DNA from: Candidatus Saccharimonadota bacterium
GTDB lineage: Bacteria > Patescibacteriota > Saccharimonadia > Saccharimonadales > Saccharimonadaceae
DNA: 64,000 nucleotides
Direction: 5' to 3'
Assembly: GCA_017510445.1 (NCBI GenBank)
Contig: JAFWNF010000003.1
Location: 169,164-233,163 of the forward strand
Shown here: piece by piece, positions 44,489 to 53,501 of the stretch
How positions within the stretch are numbered: position 1 is the stretch's first letter
How the letters are laid out: each line of letters opens with the position of its first letter
Position numbers and translations under genes: made by a program
Notes under the pieces: model-generated
The model's input: the letters and a program-made list of their open reading frames with translations, nothing else
Told to the model about the DNA's origin: nothing
The model's database searches: none

Positions 44489-46117
44489 TCAAAAAACCTC
44501 TTCTTCGACAAGTCTCATTTTTACAATCCTCCCCTCAACGCTCTTTTGCCCATTAAAATCATTCTCTATCACAAAAATCGATACGTCAGCCCTCTGTCCT
44601 TCTTGAAAGTCCATCCATTTTTCAGAAGCATAAAACGCCACTGTTTTTATCATATTTCCCTTTTTATCTCTAACTCGTATCCCGAGATGCTCGTTGTTTT
44701 TTCCCATTTTTCTCACATTTATTAACAAAACGTTCTTTAGAACAAAAATTGGCTCTTCATTCCCATCAGCAAACGGCTCAAGTTCATTTAGCTCTTCAAA
44801 AAAATCTAAAGATAATTCGCTCAAATCTTCTATATCTATTTCTTCACTATTATTTTTGTTGTTACTTTGCTTTTTTACAATCTTTTTCCTATAAAACTCG
44901 TTCATTTTCTTATCAAAAGCATCAAAATTATCAGGCATTATTTTTACCCCACAAGCCTCAGAATGACCTCCACCAGAAATTATTACTTTTTTACAATATT
45001 CTAAAGCTTCAACCAAATTAAAATCGTTATAACTTCTTCCCGAGCCCTTTAACTCTTCCCCCTTCTCCGCAAACACAATTGCTGGCTTTCTCAGCTCCTC
45101 AACAATTTTCCCCGCCGCAATTCCTATCACCCCTTCATGCCATTTTCCTCTAACCACAACAACATCTTTTTTCTCTAAATCTTCTTTTGTTTTTAAAATA
45201 TCATTCACCGTCTTTTCTTGTTCAGCTTTTCTTTTTCCGTTTAAATCATTCAATTCCCTCGCAATTCTCGCCGCTTCTGCACTATTTTTTTCCATCAAAA
45301 GTTGCAGTGATCTTTCCGCCGTAGCCATCCTACCCGACGCGTTTAGCCTTGGCCCAATCCGAAAACCAATCAGCTCCGAATTAATTCTCTTCGCTTGGCA
45401 AACTTTTATTAACTCCGAAAGCCCCACTCTTCGTGTTTTCTTTAAGACCTTCATTCCAAAATAACAAAGACGTCTATTTTCCTCCGTCATTTTCATACTG
45501 TCACAAATAGTACCAATCAAAACCAAATCTAAAAGCCATTTTTCTTGCCCATTTCTCATCATTTTTTCTTTAGTAACAGCTTGCGCAAGTTTGAAAGCCA
45601 CCCCAACGCCCGCTAAATCCTTCAAATCTTTGTTTTTGCAATCTTTTCTCTTTGGGTTCACAACAGCAGCCGCTTCCGGCAAGATATCATCACACTCATG
45701 ATGGTCTGTCACTATTACATCAATTCCAAGCTCATTAAACTCTTTAATGATTTCATGATTTCTACTTCCACAATCCACCGTAACAACTAAATTGATTTGC
45801 TTCTTTTTTGCCTCTTTTAATACTTTATCGCTCATCCCATAGCCATCAGAAAACCTATTTGGCAACATTATTTCAATATCTTTAATCCCCACCCCAGAAA
45901 GCACGTCAAACATCAAAGTACTCGCCGTTACCCCATCAACATCATAATCCCCATAAATTAATACTCTGTCCTTATTTTCTTTTGCCTTTTTTATTCTTCC
46001 TACCGCTTTTTCCATATCTGGCAAAAAAAATGGATCAATACATTCGTCATACTTAGGTTTCAAAAAATGCTCAGAAAGTCCTCTTTTTTTAACTAACCTC
46101 TTAAAAAGTTCTGTCAA
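44489..46117 (-). CDS. recJ: Single-stranded-DNA exonuclease RecJ
   Basis: 5'-3' exonuclease of recombination and repair. DHH-family motifs are present: DYDVDGVT, VDCGSRNHE, TDHHECDD, and the DHHA1 glycine motif SGGGHSEACGV. An OB-like C-terminal domain ends the protein. 542 residues. It starts 5 bases after the winged-helix gene upstream, so the two are co-transcribed. Its last codons overlap the rpsU promoter region. Confidence 0.95.
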   Translation of the reverse strand: MTELFKRLVKKRGLSEHFLKPKYDECIDPFFLPDMEKAVGRIKKAKENKDRVLIYGDYDVDGVTASTLMFDVLSGVGIKDIEIMLPNRFSDGYGMSDKVLKEAKKKQINLVVTVDCGSRNHEIIKEFNELGIDVIVTDHHECDDILPEAAAVVNPKRKDCKNKDLKDLAGVGVAFKLAQAVTKEKMMRNGQEKWLLDLVLIGTICDSMKMTEENRRLCYFGMKVLKKTRRVGLSELIKVCQAKRINSELIGFRIGPRLNASGRMATAERSLQLLMEKNSAEAARIARELNDLNGKRKAEQEKTVNDILKTKEDLEKKDVVVVRGKWHEGVIGIAAGKIVEELRKPAIVFAEKGEELKGSGRSYNDFNLVEALEYCKKVIISGGGHSEACGVKIMPDNFDAFDKKMNEFYRKKIVKKQSNNKNNSEEIDIEDLSELSLDFFEELNELEPFADGNEEPIFVLKNVLLINVRKMGKNNEHLGIRVRDKKGNMIKTVAFYASEKWMDFQEGQRADVSIFVIENDFNGQKSVEGRIVKMRLVEEEVF

Positions 46118-46122
46118 TTTTA

Positions 46123-46422
46123 CTATCCAATAGTTTTATTCGGTTTATTGTTTGAAGAAAGTTGTTGACTTTTAATCACCATGCTCTGAAGCTCTTTAAG
46201 AATTGGGAACTGTTTATTAGTTTGATAGATTTTTACATTTCCCTTTTTTGTCACAATCAAAAACTTTCCTTTTTCAAGTCTGGTAAGCTCTCTTTGAATA
46301 TTTCCAGGATCTTCCTTAATCAGCTTCGAAAGCGCACGCACATGCGTTTTAAAATCAGGGTATTTGGCAAAAACAACCAGGATTTTTCTTCGGACTCTTG
46401 ATGTGATAAAAACGTCTAACAT
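46123..46422 (-). CDS. Winged-helix DNA-binding protein
   Basis: A 99-residue protein with a helix-turn-helix near residues 25-60 (DFKTHVRALSKLIKEDPGNIQRELTRLEKGKFL) and a beta wing (IVTKKGNVKIYQTNK). This resembles ArsR-like regulators that recognise DNA without a ligand domain. It lies directly before recJ in one operon and divergent from priA, with which it shares a 90-base gap; it may regulate either. Its promoter box TATAAT is 24 bases upstream, so it has a normal leader with AGAGAGG. Confidence 0.75.
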   Translation of the reverse strand: MLDVFITSRVRRKILVVFAKYPDFKTHVRALSKLIKEDPGNIQRELTRLEKGKFLIVTKKGNVKIYQTNKQFPILKELQSMVIKSQQLSSNNKPNKTIG

Positions 46423-46511
46423 AAAACCTCTCTTTAACTTTTCCCATTATACCCCGTCTTTTGCTCGCCCGCAAGTAATTTTCACAACATTTTTTATGTT
46501 ATACTTTCAAT

Positions 46512-48455
46512 ATGCTCTACGAGGTGATACCACTTAAAATTTTCCGCTCAGGCGCTGATTATCTCACCTATTCCTCAGAAACGGCTTTGAAACCAGGTCA
46601 AATTGTCGAAATACCTCTCGGAAAAACTACATCCATCGGAATCATTAAAAGAAAAGTCACTAAAACGGTTTCTTTCGAAACGAAACAGATTAAAAAAATT
46701 CTTTATGAAACTCCACTCCCTACCCATCTATTAAAGGCAATGCTTTGGCTCTCTGATTATTATCTTATCCCTCTTCCAACAGTAGCGTCATTATTTATTC
46801 CTAAAGGAGTCGCAAAATCTCGACGCAAAAATCTAGTCAAAAAGCCCAATTTGACTCAAAAATTGCCGATTATTCCCCTCAACCCTGCCCAAAAAAAGGC
46901 CCTAGAAGCCATTGGGAGCGCCAATGAGGCCACTAAACTACTCTATGGCGTCACTGGTAGTGGTAAAACAAATATCTACCTAGAAATGGCCTCAAAACGC
47001 CTAAAAGACGGGGAGTCGACCATACTTCTTGTCCCAGAAATCGCACTTACATCTCAACTTGTCCAAGTGTTCGAGGAGACTTTTGGCACCCATATTACAT
47101 TAATTCACTCTCGTCAAACCGAAGCAACACGCCATCAAATCTGGTCAGAAATCCTAAATTCCAACGACCCTCGCATCATCATCGGCCCTCGCTCCGCTCT
47201 TTTTGCCCCCCTAAACAATCTTGGACTCATCATCATCGACGAGGCTCACGAATCCACCTTTTATCAAGAAAACTCGCCAAAATACTCTGCCCTTCGCCTC
47301 GCTAGTTTTATCGCCAAAACAAATAATATTACTTGTCTTCTCGGAACCGCCACACCACTAGTATCAGATTATTACATTTCCCAAAGTAAAAATTCGCTCG
47401 TTACTTTAACTGAAAAAGCTAAGTCTAGTGCAAAAAAACCAGAATTCAAAATCATCGATTTAAAAAACAAAGAGAATTTTACAAAAAACCCCTATTTTTC
47501 TAACCAACTCCTTACCGAAATCAAAACTAATCTCGAAAACCATCTCCAAACTCTCATCTTTCATAACCGACGCGGTTCCGCACCTCTAACAATCTGTAAA
47601 AACTGTGGCTGGCAAGCTCTATGCCCACATTGCTTTTTGCCTCTTACTCTCCATACCGACACCTACTCTCTTCTCTGTCACACCTGTGGTCATCAAGAAA
47701 AAATTCCGCACCTCTGCCCGGAATGCCATTCTCCAGAGATTTTTCATAAAGGATTTGGCACCAAACTTCTCGAAGCCGAACTCAAAAAGCTCTTTAAAAC
47801 AGCCAATATCGCCCGTTTTGACGCAGACAATAAAAAATCTGAAACTCTAGATACAGTTTATGACGACGTCAAATCAGGCAAAATCAATATCATCGTTGGC
47901 ACCCAAACCTTAGCTAAAGGTCTTGATTTGCCTAATCTTGCCACAATCGGCATCGTCCAAGCCGACGCAGGGCTCTCTCTTCCAGATTATTCCGCCGAAG
48001 AAAAAACCTTCGAACTTCTCAACCAGGTCATTGGCCGTGTTGGCCGAGGCCATCTTGATTCTGCCTCTGTCCTCATTCAAACTTTCCAACCAGAAAACCC
48101 AATCATCAACTATGCTATCAACTCAAATTATAAAGGTTTTTATGATTACACCTTAAAAAAACGCAAAAAACAAAAATTCCCACCCTTTTCCTTCCTTGCC
48201 AAAATCACAATCACCATGAAAACCGAAAAAATTGTCATCGAAAAAATAAGGCTATTAGAGAAAAATCTCAGAAAAACTAGCTCGAAAATCGAAATCTCAA
48301 AGCCTTCTCCTGCCTTTCACGAAAGAACTTCTTCCGGTTATACCTGGCAAATTATCTTAAAATCAAAATCCCGCGCAAATCTTCTTGCGATATTAAAAGA
48401 CGTCGACAAAAACCCCTCCATCCATATCTCTCTCGATCCCCCTTCTCTACTCTAA
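46512..48455 (+). CDS. priA: Primosomal replication-restart helicase PriA
   Basis: Restarts stalled forks. It has an N-terminal 3'-end-binding domain, Walker A LYGVTGSGKTNIYL, Walker B LIIIDEAHESTF, GTATP, the zinc-binding cysteine cluster (CKNCGWQALCPHC, CHTCGHQ, CPEC) and C-terminal helicase motifs VGTQTLAKGLDLPNLATIG. At 647 residues it is somewhat short. TATACT (46500-46505) is exactly 6 bases before the ATG, so it is leaderless. Confidence 0.96.
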   Translation: MLYEVIPLKIFRSGADYLTYSSETALKPGQIVEIPLGKTTSIGIIKRKVTKTVSFETKQIKKILYETPLPTHLLKAMLWLSDYYLIPLPTVASLFIPKGVAKSRRKNLVKKPNLTQKLPIIPLNPAQKKALEAIGSANEATKLLYGVTGSGKTNIYLEMASKRLKDGESTILLVPEIALTSQLVQVFEETFGTHITLIHSRQTEATRHQIWSEILNSNDPRIIIGPRSALFAPLNNLGLIIIDEAHESTFYQENSPKYSALRLASFIAKTNNITCLLGTATPLVSDYYISQSKNSLVTLTEKAKSSAKKPEFKIIDLKNKENFTKNPYFSNQLLTEIKTNLENHLQTLIFHNRRGSAPLTICKNCGWQALCPHCFLPLTLHTDTYSLLCHTCGHQEKIPHLCPECHSPEIFHKGFGTKLLEAELKKLFKTANIARFDADNKKSETLDTVYDDVKSGKINIIVGTQTLAKGLDLPNLATIGIVQADAGLSLPDYSAEEKTFELLNQVIGRVGRGHLDSASVLIQTFQPENPIINYAINSNYKGFYDYTLKKRKKQKFPPFSFLAKITITMKTEKIVIEKIRLLEKNLRKTSSKIEISKPSPAFHERTSSGYTWQIILKSKSRANLLAILKDVDKNPSIHISLDPPSLL

Positions 48456-48559
48456 CTATTTTTTCTTCCTTTCTATTCCTTCTAAGTCTATTATTTTCTT
48501 TTTATCCCGTCGATACGCTTATGTTTTCTCTCTTAACCAGTTTATGGTATAATTAGCCC

Positions 48560-49132
48560 ATGAAAATTATCACTACTCCCGACCCTCGACTTCGTGAAAA
48601 ATCGAAAAAAGTCTCACATATCACCGATGAAACCAAAAAAATCATCGAAGAAATGAGAAAACTTTCTCTTGACTGGGAAAAAGACCACCCTTTTGAACTT
48701 TCTGCCGCCATGGCCGCCCCCCAAATGGGAGTTAACCAGAGAATCATCATCGTTCGCGACGACATGGAAGACAAGGAAAACAATCATTTTACCGCCCTAA
48801 TAAATCCCGAGGTCATTCGTACCGAAGGCAAAAATGAAACAGACTACGAAGGTTGTCTTTCCGTTCCCGAAGTTTACGGTCTTGTTCCCCGCCCCAAAAA
48901 AGCCAAAATCAAAGCTCTCCTCGAAGACGGCACCGAAGTTCGCATCAAAGCCGACGGCTCTCTCACCCGCGTTCTTCTCCATGAAATCGACCATCTCGAA
49001 GGCATTCTCTTCATTGACCACATCAAAGACAAAAAAGATGCGTTCTTCAAAATGAACGATAAAGGCGACCTTGAACCTCTAGATTACGATAAAGCAATCA
49101 AAAATAACAAGAAGCTTTTCCCAGATGAATAG
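48560..49132 (+). CDS. def: Peptide deformylase
   Basis: Metalloenzyme that removes the formyl group from N-terminal formyl-methionine. The three motifs are AAPQMGVNQ (GxGxAAxQ-like), EGCLSVPE and LLHEIDHLEGILF with the HExDH metal site. 190 residues. TATAAT (48548-48553) is exactly 6 bases before the ATG. It overlaps fmt by 8 bases, giving the classic def-fmt pair. Confidence 0.97.
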   Translation: MKIITTPDPRLREKSKKVSHITDETKKIIEEMRKLSLDWEKDHPFELSAAMAAPQMGVNQRIIIVRDDMEDKENNHFTALINPEVIRTEGKNETDYEGCLSVPEVYGLVPRPKKAKIKALLEDGTEVRIKADGSLTRVLLHEIDHLEGILFIDHIKDKKDAFFKMNDKGDLEPLDYDKAIKNNKKLFPDE

Positions 49133-49907
49133 AGAAAAAATCATCTTTTTCGGTAACGGTCCCCTCGCCGACTATGCCAAAAATATTTTAAACGAACATT
49201 TTGAAATCATTTTTCATGCCCGCGAAAAAGCCGATCTCGAAACCGTTAAAACTCTCAAAGAAGAGAACAAAGATGCCCATGGTATACTTGCCTCTTTCGG
49301 CGTAATAATTAAAGAGGATATTTTAGAACTCTTCGAGCCTGAAGGTATCTTGAATATCCACCCTTCTCTTCTTCCTCAATATCGCGGTGCCTCCCCTATC
49401 GAATCAGCTATTTTAAACGGCGATACCGAATTTTCTGTTTCTATCATGAAACTGGCGAAAAAAATGGACGCCGGTCCGATTTATTTTCAAACCACCCTCA
49501 GCAACATCCCTCTAGAAAAAGAAAAAATCTACCAATCTCTTTCCGAAGCCGGTGCTACCTGGCTAGTAAAAAACCTAAAAAATCTTCCTGAGCCTGAAGA
49601 CCAAGACGAAAAATCCGCCACCTTCACCGAGAAATTTGACAAATCCATGTCAAATCTCACTCCAGAAACAGATACCGCCGAAAAAACAATACGTAAAATT
49701 ATCGCCTTCCAGGGCTTTCCAAAACCGAAATTCGCCTTCTTTGGCCAAAATTGCATCATTCTAGAAGCGCACATCTTAAACCAAGGTGAGACCGCGGTTT
49801 TACCTCTGAAGTGCGCTGACGGCCAAATTCTAGCCATAGATCGCCTCCAGCCAGAGGGCAGAAAACCCATGGACGCTAAATCTTTCCTTAACGGCTATAA
49901 AAAATAA
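49125..49907 (+). CDS. fmt: Methionyl-tRNA formyltransferase (short form)
   Basis: Formylates Met-tRNAi using 10-formyl-THF. The signature IHPSLLPQYRGASPIESAI and the following VSIMKLAKKMDAGPI segment with the catalytic aspartate region are intact. At 260 residues it is about 50 shorter than typical, with a condensed C-terminal OB domain. Translationally coupled to def and followed by its own terminator. Folate genes are not in the window. Confidence 0.94.
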   Translation: MNREKIIFFGNGPLADYAKNILNEHFEIIFHAREKADLETVKTLKEENKDAHGILASFGVIIKEDILELFEPEGILNIHPSLLPQYRGASPIESAILNGDTEFSVSIMKLAKKMDAGPIYFQTTLSNIPLEKEKIYQSLSEAGATWLVKNLKNLPEPEDQDEKSATFTEKFDKSMSNLTPETDTAEKTIRKIIAFQGFPKPKFAFFGQNCIILEAHILNQGETAVLPLKCADGQILAIDRLQPEGRKPMDAKSFLNGYKK

Positions 49908-49929
49908 CCCTGACGGGTTATTTTTTATG
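49903..49929 (+). terminator. def-fmt terminator
   Basis: AATAACCC-tgac-GGGTTATT hairpin with a T-run, overlapping the fmt stop region. Confidence 0.8.
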
Positions 49930-50215
49930 CTTCTAGAATTTTGTCTCTGTTCGAAGTTATTTCAAGCTTCAATTCGTTTATTGTTTGGTCAACCACCTCA
50001 GAAAAATTCGGTTTATGTTCTTTCAACCAGAGAAGCGCATCAATATCGTCCATTTCCTCGAATCTTTTTAGTTCCTCAGGAGAAACGCCCTCACTGAGTC
50101 TTTCCCCAATTCTCATCTCTAGTTCTTCCTCAACATAATCCAAAAATGCCTTTTTTTGGTCCTCAGGCATAGCCGAAAGCCCAACTTCTCTCAAAAAATC
50201 ATCATTAATTTCCAT
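49925..50215 (-). CDS. DUF5663-like small protein
   Basis: A 96-residue acidic, helical protein: FLREVGLSAMPEDQKKAFLDYVEEELEMRIGERL, then a short linker and ALLWLKEHKPNFSEVVDQTINELK. This arrangement is characteristic of DUF5663 proteins found mainly in Patescibacteria. A paralogue heads the surface operon (35459). Function unknown. It is convergent with fmt and shares the bidirectional hairpin region. Confidence 0.65.
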   Translation of the reverse strand: MEINDDFLREVGLSAMPEDQKKAFLDYVEEELEMRIGERLSEGVSPEELKRFEEMDDIDALLWLKEHKPNFSEVVDQTINELKLEITSNRDKILEA

Positions 50216-50251
50216 GCCTCGATTATAACCTAAAGCGTAATAACTTTCAAT

Positions 50252-50284
50252 AAAAAGTGTTGTAATTTTTACAACACTTTTTAT
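50252..50284. terminator. Bidirectional terminator after infB
   Basis: Perfect palindrome AAAAAGTGTTGT/ACAACACTTTTT with AATTTTT loop, overlapping the infB stop. Confidence 0.75.
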
Positions 50285-52053
50285 AATGTCTTTTTCTTCA
50301 TCTCTCTAGTAAAGAACTTAATTCTATCCCCAACTTCCATCAAAATCTTTTTGTTTGTCTTCAAAGCTAAACCGCCAATTTCCCCAGAAATAAGCTCTTT
50401 AACGTCAATTTTCTCTTTCTGAACGCTCTCAACTTCAACTTCGCCAATATATTGTTTATCGCGTATCACGCGTCCAAGCATCTTTGCCTCAACTTTTCCA
50501 TTCAAAACCTCACCCCCAGCAATAATCGAGCTCTTCTCTGTTCTAAACACCCCCATTATTTTCATCTCGCCCTTATCTTCTTCAACCACCTCAGCATCAA
50601 GCAACTCCTCCATCGAATGTTTTGCATCATCAAGGAGTTCATAAATCACTTTATAAGTGCGAATTGAAACGCCGTCTCTAGCCGCCATCTTGGCAATATT
50701 CGTTGGTACCGTTACATTAAATCCGTAAATCACCGTATTCTCACCTACGGCCATATAAACATCATTCTCTGTAATATCACCTACACCTGTTGCAACAATA
50801 TTCAGAGTAATTTCTCCTTTGGTATCAATCATCTTCAAAGAATCCACCACACTGGTCACCGAACCAAGCACATCTCCCTTAATAATCACATTAAACATCT
50901 TTGTATTATCGACTGTATTCATCATTCTCAAGAGGTCAGAAGAAGTGACATTAGACGAAGCAAGTTCATCGCTTTGAGATTGCGCATTCAAAAGCGCCAT
51001 CTTTCTAGCCGTTTTCTCATCTTTCACCTCTTGGAATCGATCACCAAAATTTGGAAGTTCTTTAAAGCCAGTTACCGTCACAGGAATTGATGGCGTAGCC
51101 TTTCCCTTCGGTTTTCCACGAAAATCAAGCATCGTTCTAACCTTTCCATATGTCGAACCAGCCACAATGAAATCTCCAGTCTTCAGTTCTCCCTCTGTAA
51201 CCAAAAGATTTACCACGGATCCTTTTCCAACTTCCATATGCGATTCGATCACAAGCCCCTCTGCTGGAACCTCAATATCAGCCTTAAGTTCTTCGATATC
51301 AGCCGTAAGAAGCACCATATCAAGCAGTTTTTCTAGATTATCTCCTCTTTTTGCTGAAATCGGCACCATGATAATATCACCACCCCATTCTTCAGGCTGA
51401 AGTCCATGTTGTGCCAAATCTGCCATCGTTCGAGGAATATCTGCTCCCTCTCGGTCAATCTTGTTAATAGCAACAATAATCTTTGCGTTCGCGCCCTGTG
51501 CAAATTTTATTGCCTCTACAGTTTGTGGTTTAACGCCATCATCAGCCGCCACCACAATAATCACGATATCTGTCAGCATTGCCCCGTGCTGACGAATCGC
51601 CGCAAATGCCTCATGCCCAGGCGTGTCAAGAAAAGTGATCCATCTATCTTCATGTTTCAGCTGATAGGCTGAAATATGTTGCGTAATTCCCCCAGCTTCG
51701 CCTTCTACAGTTTTCTTATTAAGTAGCGTATCCAGCAAAGTTGTTTTACCATGATCAACGTGTCCCATCACCGCAACAACAGGTGGTCGTGGTACCGCTT
51801 TATCCGATAATTCATGATGAAAATCCGAGGTTTTAATTCCAGTATTCTTTTTCTCAAGCTTTACGCCCTCGATTCCAAGTTCAGAAATAATAATCGAAGC
51901 CGTCTCAAAATCTAATCGCTGATTAATGGTCGCGACGATTCCGTTTTTGAACAACTCCCCAATTAATTTTGTCACAGAAAGACCAAGCTGATTTGCAAGC
52001 TCATCTACTGTAATTGATCCAGCAATTTGGATAATTTTCTCTTGTTCGCTCAT
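50281..52053 (-). CDS. infB: Translation initiation factor IF-2 (short form)
   Basis: GTPase that brings fMet-tRNA to the 30S subunit. It has the IF2_N helix-turn-helix-like domain, G1 MGHVDHGKTTLLD, G2 GGITQHI, G3 DTPGHEAF, G4 NKID and domains II-IV. At 591 residues it lacks the long N-terminal extension of Escherichia coli IF-2. The start at 52053 has a strong AAAGGAGC site; TAAAAT at about 52105-52110 suggests a leader of around 50 bases. Confidence 0.97.
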   Translation of the reverse strand: MSEQEKIIQIAGSITVDELANQLGLSVTKLIGELFKNGIVATINQRLDFETASIIISELGIEGVKLEKKNTGIKTSDFHHELSDKAVPRPPVVAVMGHVDHGKTTLLDTLLNKKTVEGEAGGITQHISAYQLKHEDRWITFLDTPGHEAFAAIRQHGAMLTDIVIIVVAADDGVKPQTVEAIKFAQGANAKIIVAINKIDREGADIPRTMADLAQHGLQPEEWGGDIIMVPISAKRGDNLEKLLDMVLLTADIEELKADIEVPAEGLVIESHMEVGKGSVVNLLVTEGELKTGDFIVAGSTYGKVRTMLDFRGKPKGKATPSIPVTVTGFKELPNFGDRFQEVKDEKTARKMALLNAQSQSDELASSNVTSSDLLRMMNTVDNTKMFNVIIKGDVLGSVTSVVDSLKMIDTKGEITLNIVATGVGDITENDVYMAVGENTVIYGFNVTVPTNIAKMAARDGVSIRTYKVIYELLDDAKHSMEELLDAEVVEEDKGEMKIMGVFRTEKSSIIAGGEVLNGKVEAKMLGRVIRDKQYIGEVEVESVQKEKIDVKELISGEIGGLALKTNKKILMEVGDRIKFFTREMKKKTL

Positions 52054-52168
52054 CAAGCTCCTTTCTGTTTAAGTTTTTGATACGTCAAAAACAACGCTTT
52101 CTTTATTTTACCACATTTTTCCCAATAATTAAAGTAAAGAACATCTCTTGTTTTTTCAAAAAATATGA

Positions 52169-52174
52169 TATAAT
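52169..52174 (+). promoter_or_regulatory. -10 box of the tRNA-Asn promoter
   Basis: A perfect TATAAT lies 10 bases before the mature tRNA end. The -35 region is weak (TCTTGT-like). Confidence 0.6.
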
Positions 52175-52184
52175 AGAAAAAGTT

Positions 52185-52259
52185 TCCCGGGTAGCTCAAT
52201 GGTGGAGCAAGAAGCTGTTAACTTCGAGGTTGCCGGTTCGAGCCCGGCCCCGGGAGCCA
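52185..52259 (+). tRNA. tRNA-Asn (GTT)
   Basis: A complete cloverleaf: acceptor TCCCGGG/CCCGGGA, D-arm GCTCAATGGTGGAGC, anticodon loop CTGTTAA with GTT, T-arm CCGGTTCGAGCCCGG, discriminator G and encoded CCA. It is followed by an intrinsic terminator. Confidence 0.93.
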
Positions 52260-52269
52260 GATAAAAATT

Positions 52270-52298
52270 GAGACCATCAGGTCTCTGTTTTTGTCTGG
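52270..52298 (+). terminator. tRNA-Asn terminator
   Basis: GAGACC-atca-GGTCTC hairpin followed by TGTTTTTG directly downstream of the tRNA. Confidence 0.75.
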
Positions 52299-52400
52299 TT
52301 TACTTGTGGAACAAGCTATCGAACCTGTAGACCGGTGCGCCCTCCTTAGGAGCGAGGCTATTTGCCTTGCAAATAGCCGACGCCCGGCCCCAGGAGCCAT
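52299..52400 (+). other. Degenerate tRNA-like remnant
   Basis: The end (52382-52399) repeats the last 18 bases of tRNA-Asn with a single mismatch (GCCCGGCCCC then A/G then GGAGCCA), and the start (TGTGGAACAAGCTAT) resembles its D-arm region. Between them are two perfect hairpins, CTCC-tta-GGAG and GGCTATTTGC-ctt-GCAAATAGCC. It does not fold as an intact tRNA. It may be a decayed tandem tRNA copy or a tRNA-end duplication left by integration. Confidence 0.4.
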
Positions 52401-52503
52401 AAAAAACGACCCCAAAGGGTCATTCTTTATTTAGTTTTTTGCCTTATCTGGCTGTATACAGAAACTTGTTAAAACAAACTCGCTTCATTATAATATCGAA
52501 TGT

Positions 52504-53451
52504 ATGATATTATCCGTTATAATTCCAATCTACAATACTGAAAAGCACCTCTCTCGCTGTCTAGATTCTATTTGCAACCAGACTTTTTTAAATCACTCTT
52601 CTAAAAATGTAGAAATCTTATTAGTAGACAACAATTCAACAGATAACTCCCCTAAGACCGCAAAAAATATCATCAAAAACAACCCTAATATATCTTTTAA
52701 ACTATTAAATTGCAAAATAAAAGGGGCATCAGCAGTACGCAACTTTGCGGTCAAAAAAGCATCTGGAAAATATATGTGGTTCATTGACGGAGACGATCAT
52801 ATTGCACCAAAAGCAATCGAGAAGCTCATAAAATGCGCAGAAAAAAATAATTCTGATTTCGTAATGCTTGGGGCTCAAAGACTTTACAAAAAACAACAAA
52901 ATAACAAATATCTTCGCCCAATAAAGCCAAATGAAAGAAAAGGAAATTTTGTCCAATATGGCCCAGGCCCTTGGCAATTCTTATTTAATCGAGAGTGGTG
53001 GATAAAAAATCACTTTCAGTTCAAAGAAGGCATTATTCATGAAGACATAGAGCTTATGCCGTCGCTCATTCTTTTCACTGATAACTACTCAGTCGTAGAC
53101 GAACCTCTCTATTTCTACGAAGAAAACGAAAATTCCGTTCTACATAAAACAAAGTGGTCTAATTCATATTTTGATATTTTTAGTGCTCTCGAAGGAATGT
53201 ATAAAAGATTTGAAGAACAGAATGCCTTAAAGAACTATGTCGATGACATAGAGTATTTTTTCATATGGAATTTACTATTAGATTCAGCACAAGATTTCAA
53301 GAAATTTAAAGAAGGCCACCCAGGATTTAAAAAAATAAGACAGTTTCTAACAAAATATTTTCCAAAATGGAGAAAAAACAAGTTTCTAAAAAACAAATCC
53401 CTGATTTTGCAAATACGATTTCGCCTAGCATATCACGGCATAGTCTTATAA
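52504..53451 (+). CDS. Family 2 glycosyltransferase
   Basis: A GT-A fold glycosyltransferase that transfers sugars to envelope glycans. The N-terminus LSVIIPIYNTEKHLSRCLDS, the nucleotide-sugar site VDNNSTDNS and the metal-binding FIDGDDHI (DxD) are typical, with EDIELMPSL as likely base region. 315 residues, no membrane helix. It is more AT-rich than its neighbours and sits beside the tRNA-Asn and its partial repeat, suggesting lateral gain at a tRNA locus. It stands alone, with TATAAT 9 bases before the ATG and a terminator after it. Confidence 0.9.
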   Translation: MILSVIIPIYNTEKHLSRCLDSICNQTFLNHSSKNVEILLVDNNSTDNSPKTAKNIIKNNPNISFKLLNCKIKGASAVRNFAVKKASGKYMWFIDGDDHIAPKAIEKLIKCAEKNNSDFVMLGAQRLYKKQQNNKYLRPIKPNERKGNFVQYGPGPWQFLFNREWWIKNHFQFKEGIIHEDIELMPSLILFTDNYSVVDEPLYFYEENENSVLHKTKWSNSYFDIFSALEGMYKRFEEQNALKNYVDDIEYFFIWNLLLDSAQDFKKFKEGHPGFKKIRQFLTKYFPKWRKNKFLKNKSLILQIRFRLAYHGIVL

Positions 53452-53458
53452 ACGCACA

Positions 53459-53491
53459 AAAAATCCTCCCAAAGAAGGGAGGATTTTTTGT
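53459..53491. terminator. Bidirectional terminator
   Basis: AAAAAATCCTCCC/GGGAGGATTTTTT perfect hairpin between the convergent glycosyltransferase and rpsA genes. Confidence 0.85.
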
Positions 53492-53501
53492 TTTTAGAGT
53501 C

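Noticed and set aside
52299..52400. Functional second tRNA or tRNA with intron
   Set aside because: The acceptor and T-arm do not pair as a cloverleaf, and the inserted hairpins have no group I intron core.
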